Below are positions 1 through 6,294 of a stretch of DNA of 8,369 nt, in pieces (within the stretch, counting starts at the first letter, position 1; the number at the start of each line of letters is the position of its first letter). Under the pieces are notes generated by a model, which had not been told where the DNA came from, did no database searches, and saw only the letters and a list, made by a program, of their open reading frames with translations. This DNA comes from CAXDOZ01 sp963991145 (GTDB lineage Bacteria; Bacteroidota; Bacteroidia; Chitinophagales; JABDMM01): positions 1 to 8,369 of the forward strand of contig CAXDOZ010000100.1 of NCBI GenBank assembly GCA_963991145.1, written 5' to 3'. The position numbers were made by a program, and so were the translations under genes.

Positions 1-1
1 T

Positions 2-1699
2 AAGGTCTTCACAGACTTTTTTGCCACCTGCTTTTCGATCGTCGAGGCTTGAGAAATACTGCTTTCTGGAATTGAAGAAATGATCGCAAGCAGCTCTAAA
101 ATCTGACCAAAGCTGACGCTCATCTTTTTGCCGGGCGGGAGGAATTTGCTTCCATCGGTTCTGAAGCTTCTTTAACTGCTCCGCTGTTTGTTTCCAGTCT
201 TTTGAGTCCTGAAGTAAAACTGCTTTATCTACCAGCTCTTGTTTCTTTACTCTGTTTTTGTCCTGGCCTTCTTTTAGCGATTCAAAATATTTTGATTTCT
301 GGCCAAAGAACTCGTCGCATTGAGCTCTGAATTCCTCCCAGAGTTTTTCATTTTGCTCCTTGCCGATGTATCCAATTTTCTTCCAGGCGGCCTGAGTCTC
401 TTTTACTTTATCGGTTGTTTTCGACCATGATTTAACCGAGTTCTTTTCTCGTGAATTGACCTCTTTAACCTTATTGATCAGCTCCTCTTTTGCCAGGCGA
501 TTTTCCTCATGCTGAGCGCGGACATCATCGTAATGTTTTTTAATCCTGTCGTAGACAGCCCTTACCGATGACCAGTATTTATTCTTGATCTCTTCCCAGG
601 CGTGATCGTAAGTAGGGCCGGTCTCGTTCCAATCATCCTGAAGCATGCGAAGCGTATTCTCCACCTTATGGATTGATTGCTCTTCTCCTAGCTTTTCGAT
701 CCTGGCGATCACTTCCTCTTTGGCTTCCTGATTCTTTTGAAGGTCAAGATCGCGGAGGTCCTTATAGATCTTGATATTGTAGAAGAACTGATCGAGCAAT
801 TGACCATAGGAACGCTGCATATCGCGATCGTGCTCCGTAGATTGTTCGTTGAGTTCTTTCCATCGGGTCCGAATTTCTTCAAAGCGCTTAAAGGCCTGAC
901 CAATTCGGTCTTCCTCTTCAATTAGTTTTTGAAGCTCTTCGAGCAGATTCTGTTTTTCCTTCTTTACCGCTTCCCGCTTTTCCTTCTCTTCTTCCTGTAT
1001 CTTCTGAACTCTATCAGTGAAGATGTTCAACCGTTCAGCAAAGCGATGGTCTTCATCGGTCTTTTGGTATTCGTAAACTTCTGTCGGATTTTCAATTTCG
1101 CCCTCTTCGAGTTTTTTCAAGAACTCGGCTTTCTCGGCATTCATTTGTATCTGAGTGAGCTGATTGAATTTATTTTTTATTTGGGCTAGTTCGTCTTTTT
1201 TACCTGCGAGGTCTGCATCCTCAGCCTTTGAAATTTCTTCAAATGCGGCCAGCAATTCAGCTTTAGTCTTCAGTTCCTTTTTTGGTTCCTCCTTCACTTC
1301 AGGTTCTGCTTTTTCTTCTGGTTCAGCTTGAGGCTCTGGCGCTTTCTCTTCTTCTGCTTTCTCCTCAGATTCTTGCTCAACGGGAGCCTCTTCTTTTGCT
1401 TCAGGCTCTTCAGCAGATATCGGCTCAGCTTCTACTTCCTGATCCTCTTGAGCCGGTGCTTCTTCGGTTTGTTCCTGTTCTTCTACTGCCGGTTTCTCAA
1501 TACGCTCGGCATAGTTTCCTAGAAGTTCTGCAAAACGGTCGTCAATTTCTGCTGCCTCAGTTTGCTCTTCTTTGAGCTGATTGAATTCTTTCACCAATTT
1601 TTCTACTTCTTCCTTTTGTGCAAGAAGTTCAGAGTCTTCGGCCTTGAGGATCTCTTCAAGGCTCGTAAGCAAAGCATCTTTAGTGCTTGTTGTTTCCAT
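2..1699 (-). CDS. DUF349 repeat protein (3' end outside window)
   Basis: An open frame of 566 codons runs off the left edge without a stop, so the C-terminus is missing. The ATG at 1699 is well fixed, because an in-frame TAA lies four codons upstream (1709-1711) with no other start between. Four repeats of DUF349 type are visible, each with a conserved tryptophan (W280, W357, W439, W516; spacing 77-82 residues). The last three are followed by a helix of the form W..(V/F)R...D.FF and an aromatic-rich end. Residues about 71-145 form a low-complexity Glu/Ala/Pro/Lys linker. Two similar short helical segments flank it (about 10-42 and 149-181). There is no signal peptide or membrane segment, so the protein is probably cytoplasmic and largely coiled-coil. 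DUF349 proteins of this size are common in Bacteroidota; I know of no firmly established biochemical role. It lies downstream of a terminator, so it probably has its own promoter. Confidence 0.93.
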   Translation of the reverse strand, partial: METTSTKDALLTSLEEILKAEDSELLAQKEEVEKLVKEFNQLKEEQTEAAEIDDRFAELLGNYAERIEKPAVEEQEQTEEAPAQEDQEVEAEPISAEEPEAKEEAPVEQESEEKAEEEKAPEPQAEPEEKAEPEVKEEPKKELKTKAELLAAFEEISKAEDADLAGKKDELAQIKNKFNQLTQIQMNAEKAEFLKKLEEGEIENPTEVYEYQKTDEDHRFAERLNIFTDRVQKIQEEEKEKREAVKKEKQNLLEELQKLIEEEDRIGQAFKRFEEIRTRWKELNEQSTEHDRDMQRSYGQLLDQFFYNIKIYKDLRDLDLQKNQEAKEEVIARIEKLGEEQSIHKVENTLRMLQDDWNETGPTYDHAWEEIKNKYWSSVRAVYDRIKKHYDDVRAQHEENRLAKEELINKVKEVNSREKNSVKSWSKTTDKVKETQAAWKKIGYIGKEQNEKLWEEFRAQCDEFFGQKSKYFESLKEGQDKNRVKKQELVDKAVLLQDSKDWKQTAEQLKKLQNRWKQIPPARQKDERQLWSDFRAACDHFFNSRKQYFSSLDDRKAGGKKVCEDL

Positions 1700-1741
1700 G
1701 AGCGCAAATTAAAAATTTCGTTTGATGGAATAGATAAACAA

Positions 1742-1770
1742 AAGGCATATCTCGCAATGAGATATGCCTT
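1742..1770 (-). terminator. Rho-independent terminator of the TonB receptor transcript
   Basis: A perfect 12-bp inverted repeat (1742-1753 with 1759-1770) encloses a 5-base loop. Read on the minus strand, the stem ends in CCTT and continues TTGTTTATC, giving a U-rich tail. The hairpin begins 26 bases after the receptor stop codon. No T-tract follows on the plus strand, so it acts for the minus-strand transcript. It separates the receptor unit from the DUF349 gene. Confidence 0.85.
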
Positions 1771-1796
1771 GTATAAACATTAGTTAAACTCCTGAC

Positions 1797-3668
1797 TTAT
1801 TTGCCTTTACCTACAGCGAGGTTGAAGTTAGCTCCAAAACGGAACCATCTTCCCGGCATTGGTACCATTCCACTTTCCACGTAATCTTTGTCAAGCAGGT
1901 TGGTGATATCGAAGAAGAAGGTAGTTCCCTTGGTCTTGATCGCAAAGCGAGTATCGAGTAGCCAGTACCCTTCCTGCTCCAAACGCTCAGTGTATCTAAC
2001 CTTGAAGCTGTGGTAGAAAACACCAAATAGTTTGTAATCAAGATTCATAACTAATTGATGCTTTAGCTGGCTAAGGGCATATCTTGAGATAGTCTCAGTG
2101 TTACCCTTCAAAGCTGCACTGATGTAAGTGTACTGAATACCAATAGAGGTGATTCCACCTTTGTAGGTAGCAGCTTTTGGATTTACAAGCATTAAAGAGA
2201 GATCAATACCTGAATTAAGAACTTCTTCAAAGTTCTGAGGCTGCCATGGAGCCGTTAGTGAGTCTTTGACCCAGTCAATAGTTGATTCTGTTCTTCTGCT
2301 GAAGAAACTTGCATTACCGATCAGAGTTGGTGTATTCAATTTCAAACCAAACTCGTAGCTCAATGCCTCTTCAGGATCCAGGTCGGGGTTTCCAATGTTG
2401 GCCGGACCATTGTAGTAAAGGTCTGTGTAGGAGGGAAGGCGAAGTCCTGTTCCCACATCAGCGAATATCTTAAGACCCTCTGTTAGCTTCAGACCAACAT
2501 CAGCACCGGGATAAACTCTTACTCCAACCGCCGAATTGTAATTAAAGTAAAGCCCAACATTGATGTCGAGGATATCGGCAATATTTACAAATCGATGCTC
2601 TGCGAAAAGGCCGAAGTTGAAGCGCTCATGATCACCGAGGTTACTGCTTCGGATCCATTCTTCACGAAGGTCAAGGCCTAATCCGAGATACCCCAGTTTG
2701 TTTTGCCAGGTCGTATGGAATTCCCCACCAAGCACATTGGTCTCGTGGTTGTTCTCGAAGAATTCAGGGTCATCCCTGCGAAGCAGGTAATTATCTGAGT
2801 TAAATCTCCAGTAAACCTGAGGCTTTAGAGTCCATTTCTTGACTTTGTGTTTGTGCTGAATAGAAACAAGTGCTGTATTTACGCGCTCCCATGATGTGGT
2901 GTCAAATGGGAAAGCATAAAAAGAGTTTGCACCAAAACTGTTGTTCAGGAATGATCCCATAACAGTTGTTTGGCTGTTGTCATTTAAGATCTCTCCCTGG
3001 TAGAATGCTCTGTGCTGGCTGTAATCGGTATTCGGGCGATAGCCTGAAGAGCGGTCATGTCCATAGTACCAATATGCTCTGTACTTTTTGACATTGTAGC
3101 TGAATCCGAAATCTGCCCCAAAGTTCAGATTTGCACGATCGTTTGCTCCCTGTTGGAAATCGTCGCCTGCAATGATCCCAGCCTTGAAAGTAGGCTCATT
3201 GGGTACCTTGGTCACGATATTGATCGCACCTGCCAAAGCATTGATTCCGTAGATACGAGAAGCAGAGCTTTTCAGGACCTCAATACGTTCGATCTGATCA
3301 AGATCAACCGGAAGGTTAAGGTTGTGGTGACCTGTTTGAGGGTCTGACAATTTGATCCCGTTTACGAGGATCAGGGTTTGCTCAAATGTTCCACCGCGAA
3401 GAGAGACATCAGATTGAACCCCGAAAGGACCTCTTTGCTGCATGTCTACACCTGCGATATAGGTAAGTACTTCATTTAAGCTTTGAACTGGAAGTGATTG
3501 GATCTGCTCGCGAGTGTAAACAAATACGGTGCTGTTCAGATCTTCGTAAGTGGTTTCGATTCTATTTGTTTCAATCGTTACCTCTTCAATGGAGACATTT
3601 GAGATGTCCTGGCCATAAACAGAAGACAGCCCTAAAAGTAGGACTGCCAGAGTAATTGTTGGCTTCAT
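1797..3668 (-). CDS. TonB-dependent outer-membrane receptor, BtuB-like
   Basis: The frame encodes 623 residues from the ATG at 3668. A TTG 24 bases further upstream is also open, but the ATG starts directly with a signal peptide (hydrophobic core TITLAVLLLGLSSVYG, cleavage near G19/Q20), so I prefer it. After cleavage, IEEVTIE (about 27-33) resembles a TonB box. A plug domain follows at about 40-155, with the SLNEVL, SLRGGTFEQTLILVNG and IERIEVLKSSASRIYG-NALAGAINIVTK signatures. The rest is a beta-barrel, including the typical GTGLRLPSYTDLYY, GNPDLDPEEALSYEFG and NLLDKDYVE segments. No N-terminal carboxypeptidase-regulatory domain is present and no SusD-like gene is adjacent, so it is not a SusC-type glycan importer. 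The family imports cobalamin, siderophores, heme and other scarce ligands; nothing here fixes the substrate. The chain ends in AVGKGK rather than the usual terminal aromatic residue. It is probably co-transcribed with the secreted protein 47 bases upstream. Confidence 0.95.
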   Translation of the reverse strand: MKPTITLAVLLLGLSSVYGQDISNVSIEEVTIETNRIETTYEDLNSTVFVYTREQIQSLPVQSLNEVLTYIAGVDMQQRGPFGVQSDVSLRGGTFEQTLILVNGIKLSDPQTGHHNLNLPVDLDQIERIEVLKSSASRIYGINALAGAINIVTKVPNEPTFKAGIIAGDDFQQGANDRANLNFGADFGFSYNVKKYRAYWYYGHDRSSGYRPNTDYSQHRAFYQGEILNDNSQTTVMGSFLNNSFGANSFYAFPFDTTSWERVNTALVSIQHKHKVKKWTLKPQVYWRFNSDNYLLRRDDPEFFENNHETNVLGGEFHTTWQNKLGYLGLGLDLREEWIRSSNLGDHERFNFGLFAEHRFVNIADILDINVGLYFNYNSAVGVRVYPGADVGLKLTEGLKIFADVGTGLRLPSYTDLYYNGPANIGNPDLDPEEALSYEFGLKLNTPTLIGNASFFSRRTESTIDWVKDSLTAPWQPQNFEEVLNSGIDLSLMLVNPKAATYKGGITSIGIQYTYISAALKGNTETISRYALSQLKHQLVMNLDYKLFGVFYHSFKVRYTERLEQEGYWLLDTRFAIKTKGTTFFFDITNLLDKDYVESGMVPMPGRWFRFGANFNLAVGKGK

Positions 3669-3670
3669 TT

Positions 3671-3690
3671 GTCGGTTTTGTTTGACCGGC
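3671..3690 (-). other. Small inverted repeat just upstream of the receptor start
   Basis: A 6-bp inverted repeat (3671-3676 with 3685-3690) with an 8-base loop ends two bases before the receptor ATG. The minus-strand RNA has one C-A mismatch in the stem, so the hairpin would be weak. It could influence translation initiation, or be chance. Confidence 0.25.
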
Positions 3691-3715
3691 AAAGATGCTC
3701 AATTTGGATCAAATC

Positions 3716-4591
3716 TTATTCCCGATCGGGCAGGTGACTTAGATCGATTTCTCTCTCATATTTTATTGCTCCATCTACGGTTAGTCTAATGAGATAGCTT
3801 GATGCAGTGAACTCACCGGCATTAAATTCATATGCAGCTTTTACTTTGCCAGATGGGAAGTTAGGGTTGTAGTAAAGTTCTCTTTCCAATACTCCCTGAT
3901 CATTAAATAGTGCGATGTAAACTTCATCCCCAGATTTAGAACTGTAGTACTCTACACTTCCTCCAATTTTAATTGTTCTGCTAATGATTTGATTTTGGGC
4001 ATAGCTGGGATCGTAATCGGCTTCGGTTACAGGTAGATCGGTATTCTCTTCCATGAATGCCCTAATGTTATTTGCTCTGATACTGTCATTGCTCCATATC
4101 CAATCAATTGGCTCCCGGTTGAAAGTAGTCCAGATGGCTTCCTGTCCCAATGGGTTTTGAAGGTCATTGTCATCAATATATGCGAGCACTTTTTGAGCTT
4201 GATCATCCGCTTTACCCTGATATGAGAAGCTCGTTCTTCCATCCGGACAACCATCAAATGATTCGATACACATTGCGAAAACTGCTGTGCTTATAGTTTG
4301 ACCTGGACCAAGAGCAATGATTTCGGGGCGTGTGATCACAAAACTTTGTCTGTCTTCTGGTGAGGCCTCAAAGACCAATCCTCGATCGACCTCAATTTCC
4401 AGTGCTTTTCCGGTCTTATTGGTCATGGTCATCGCCATGCATCTCCCATAATGAGCCATGGTATCGAGACCTTTGCAGTTTAGTTCTATAGAATTGTTTT
4501 CAAGTGCCGAGACAACATCAACAGCTTTTGAGAATTGAGTGCTGAAGATCAGGCAAATTACTGTAAGTGAAGTGGTTATTAGGTTATTCAT
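3716..4591 (-). CDS. Secreted protein of unknown function, two putative domains
   Basis: I do not recognise the family. The 291-residue product begins with a signal peptide (NNLITTSLTVICLIFSTQFSKA, probable cleavage near A23) and has no lipobox after it, so it is probably periplasmic or secreted. The N-terminal part (about 25-165) carries four cysteines of the mature chain (C39, C51, C108, C115), which could form two disulfides. It also has the segments ITRPEIIALGPGQT, VFAMCIESFDGCPDG and KVLAYIDDNDLQNPLGQEAIW. The C-terminal part (about 205-285) reads as an Ig-like beta sandwich resembling FlgD-like or T9SS C-terminal folds (VEYYSS, VYIALFNDQGVLERELYY, SSYLIRLTVDG). It lacks the canonical PNP start of a type A sorting domain. 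The gene is followed after 47 bases by the receptor gene without a terminator, suggesting one operon and possibly a shared ligand or surface complex (inference). Confidence 0.9.
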   Translation of the reverse strand: MNNLITTSLTVICLIFSTQFSKAVDVVSALENNSIELNCKGLDTMAHYGRCMAMTMTNKTGKALEIEVDRGLVFEASPEDRQSFVITRPEIIALGPGQTISTAVFAMCIESFDGCPDGRTSFSYQGKADDQAQKVLAYIDDNDLQNPLGQEAIWTTFNREPIDWIWSNDSIRANNIRAFMEENTDLPVTEADYDPSYAQNQIISRTIKIGGSVEYYSSKSGDEVYIALFNDQGVLERELYYNPNFPSGKVKAAYEFNAGEFTASSYLIRLTVDGAIKYEREIDLSHLPDRE

Positions 4592-4625
4592 GTTTCTGGT
4601 GTTTCTTTCCTAATGGAAAAAACCC

Positions 4626-4648
4626 TGCCATATTTTGCGTTTATGGCA
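4626..4648. promoter_or_regulatory. Inverted repeat in the divergent intergenic region
   Basis: TGCCATA (4626-4632) and TATGGCA (4642-4648) form a perfect 7-bp inverted repeat with a 9-base spacer. It lies 34 bases upstream of the secreted-protein start and 97 bases upstream of the divergent sorting-domain gene. Position and symmetry fit an operator serving one or both genes. I found no clear Bacteroidota-type promoter (TTTG, then TAnnTTTG) placed to confirm this. Confidence 0.25.
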
Positions 4649-4745
4649 TCTTTTTGTCGGAATTAGGGTTTTTAAGGTAGATGGCACAATAATTGAACCA
4701 CATTTACGTGAAACAAAATTTATTAAAAGCTGTATATATAATACT

Positions 4746-5060
4746 ATGAAACAAATCTACCTCCTTGGATTATTGCTCCTTTCTTTCAGCGCTTTTGCTA
4801 CCGGAGACATTCAGCACAAGGTTTACCCAAACCCTGCTACCGAGGAAGTATACGTTTCATTTGATGCATTTGTCCCAACCGGTGATTATCAGATCCAGCT
4901 TATGGATCTTTTGGGCAATATAGTTTCTGAGCAGTATGTAACCAATTTTGGGTCTAACGACCCGATGGTCTTTTCCCTTGACGCTTTGCCAAAGGGCTAT
5001 TTCTTCGTTCGAATTATTGGAGCTGAGGAAACTTCTACTGTAAGGATCCTAAAGGAGTAG
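4746..5060 (+). CDS. Small secreted protein consisting of a T9SS type A sorting domain
   Basis: The 104-residue product starts with a clear signal peptide (KQIYLLGLLLLSFSAFATG, cleavage near residue 19). A T9SS type A C-terminal domain follows almost immediately: KVYPNPATEEVYVSF, then YQIQLMDLLGNIVSEQ, then FSLDALPKGYFFVRI and a final TSTVRILKE strand. Such domains normally sit at the end of large cargo proteins and direct them through the outer membrane by type IX secretion; here there is almost no cargo. An upstream in-frame TTG (4635) would extend the protein by 37 residues, but only the ATG at 4746 puts the signal peptide at the N-terminus. The region before the ATG is AT-rich without a Shine-Dalgarno sequence. 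The gene is divergent from the secreted protein and converges on the deiminase with a 14-base gap; only a weak 5-bp hairpin (5051-5055 with 5069-5073) is seen there. Confidence 0.9.
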   Translation: MKQIYLLGLLLLSFSAFATGDIQHKVYPNPATEEVYVSFDAFVPTGDYQIQLMDLLGNIVSEQYVTNFGSNDPMVFSLDALPKGYFFVRIIGAEETSTVRILKE

Positions 5061-5074
5061 TCAAATTCCCTTTT

Positions 5075-6241
5075 CTATTGAGGTTGCTGCTGAGTGACGC
5101 AGTGCACCATTCCACCACTCTCGTATAGATTTCTCACATCGATTCCTACTACCGTGCGATTTGGATAGATCGTTTGGATGATCGCATTGGCATTGGCATC
5201 ATTTGGATCATTGTAATTGGGTACGAGAACCTTGTCATTGGAGACAATGTAATTGATATATGAGCCTTTATAGCCCAGGTTTGTCCCGTCTGTTTTCCTA
5301 ACATTATTCTGAGTAAGTGGCACGAAGACTAAGTTGTAGGGCACTCCATCTTTATTGCTGGCTGCGTATAGCTTATCAATATCCGTTTGCAAGACATCAT
5401 AATCTCTTAGATCAACCTGGTCCATGGTAACGATCGTGCTATCATTCCCAAATACAGCAAAACCATCGATATGCTGGTCGGTGATATCTAATCCAGCCTG
5501 ACCATCCAACCAGATGAAATGCGTCGCTCCAAGATTCTCTTTAAAGATGGCTTCCGCTTCTTCCTGAGTCATCCCGGGATTTCTATTTGAATTTAAAATG
5601 GAGCTCTTGCAAGCCATCAAAGTTCCATTGCCATCCATCACCACACTACCACCTTCATTGATCATAGTTGAGTTGAGATCGATCAAGGTGATTGCCCGAT
5701 CATCTGCAATTTGAGAAGGAACGGCATCGCAGTTCGCGTATTGAAGTGGCTGTCCGGAGAAGAAATCTGTCTTTTGTCCCCATCCATTGAATCCCCAATC
5801 CTGAATGGCAATGTTTCCATTAGTGTCTTTAACGAAGATTGGACCATTATCCCGAACCCACACATCATCGGTAGGATATATGCTAAAATCAACATTGGTA
5901 AGAGGTACTGCTGCATTATTCAGTAAAGCGGTAATGCGGTCTTTTTCATTTTGATCGTATGCGATGATATGGACATTCTCACCTGTAACAAGCGCTGCAG
6001 TCATAGCAACCCAGGTAGGGTCTAGCTCATTTCGATATTGTATCCCAAATTGGTATTGATGCGGCCATTGGAGCCAGGTACCTTCATGAGGCATTGTCTC
6101 TTCCTGCATTGTGTAAAGCACCTGCACCTGTGAGGGATCAGGAACCTGCTCTTTCTTACATGAAGAGAAAAAGGAAACAATAAGCAGTAGAAAAATCGTC
6201 ATGCCTATGAGTGAAATAGTTGGCTTAATACTAAGACGCAT
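5075..6241 (-). CDS. Agmatine deiminase / peptidyl-arginine deiminase family lipoprotein
   Basis: The 388-residue product matches the Porphyromonas-type peptidyl-arginine deiminase / agmatine deiminase family (guanidino-group hydrolysis, releasing ammonia). Family landmarks appear in order: MPHEGTWLQWPH (50-61), DDVWVRDNGPIFV (125-137), DWGFNGWG (148-155), INEGG (194-198), DITDQHIDGFAVF (252-264) and GGMVHCVTQQQP (377-387). The expected catalytic set is present: C381 as nucleophile, H257 and D259, and the Asp of the VWVRD motif (D131). The N-terminus is a lipoprotein signal with a lipobox-like FFSSC and lipidated C28 followed by KKEQ, so the enzyme is probably membrane-anchored outside the cytoplasm. 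Typical agmatine deiminases are cytoplasmic and somewhat shorter for lack of this leader. The usual TDGHID motif reads TDQHID here. Agmatine, free arginine or peptidyl-arginine are all possible substrates. A purine-rich AAAGGTG precedes the ATG by only a few bases. It lies 53 bases after the PLP-enzyme gene, possibly in the same operon. Confidence 0.93.
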   Translation of the reverse strand: MRLSIKPTISLIGMTIFLLLIVSFFSSCKKEQVPDPSQVQVLYTMQEETMPHEGTWLQWPHQYQFGIQYRNELDPTWVAMTAALVTGENVHIIAYDQNEKDRITALLNNAAVPLTNVDFSIYPTDDVWVRDNGPIFVKDTNGNIAIQDWGFNGWGQKTDFFSGQPLQYANCDAVPSQIADDRAITLIDLNSTMINEGGSVVMDGNGTLMACKSSILNSNRNPGMTQEEAEAIFKENLGATHFIWLDGQAGLDITDQHIDGFAVFGNDSTIVTMDQVDLRDYDVLQTDIDKLYAASNKDGVPYNLVFVPLTQNNVRKTDGTNLGYKGSYINYIVSNDKVLVPNYNDPNDANANAIIQTIYPNRTVVGIDVRNLYESGGMVHCVTQQQPQ

Positions 6242-6294
6242 ATCACCTTTAAGATACCGAAGCTCAGGATATTGAATTGTAAAATGTACTGCTA

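Noticed and set aside
929..1189. Plus-strand open frame with Phe/Leu-rich, apparently hydrophobic product (86 codons)
   Set aside because: Also antisense to the Lys/Glu-rich coiled-coil part of the DUF349 gene; the hydrophobicity is a strand artefact and no start signal is evident.
1282..1575. Plus-strand open frame of 97 codons, very Leu-rich, looking membrane-like
   Set aside because: It is the antisense reading of the Glu/Ala/Pro-rich linker of the DUF349 gene; GAA/GAG codons read backwards give Leu/Phe/Ser runs.
3057..3347. Plus-strand open frame of 96 codons
   Set aside because: Lies entirely inside the receptor plug/early barrel coding region, has no recognisable domain, and the receptor frame is clearly the real one.
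3669..3692. TTG start extending the TonB receptor by eight residues
   Set aside because: The extension (polar and basic) would precede an already complete signal peptide; the ATG at 3668 places that peptide at the N-terminus.
4737..4742. TATAAT hexamer just before the sorting-domain gene, with TTGAAC at 4693-4698
   Set aside because: The hexamer ends three bases before the ATG, and its distance from TTGAAC is about 38 bases, so it cannot be a normal promoter; probably just AT-rich leader.
5051..5073. Possible bidirectional terminator between the convergent genes
   Set aside because: Only a 5-bp stem with a long loop overlapping the stop codon of the sorting-domain gene; too weak to call.
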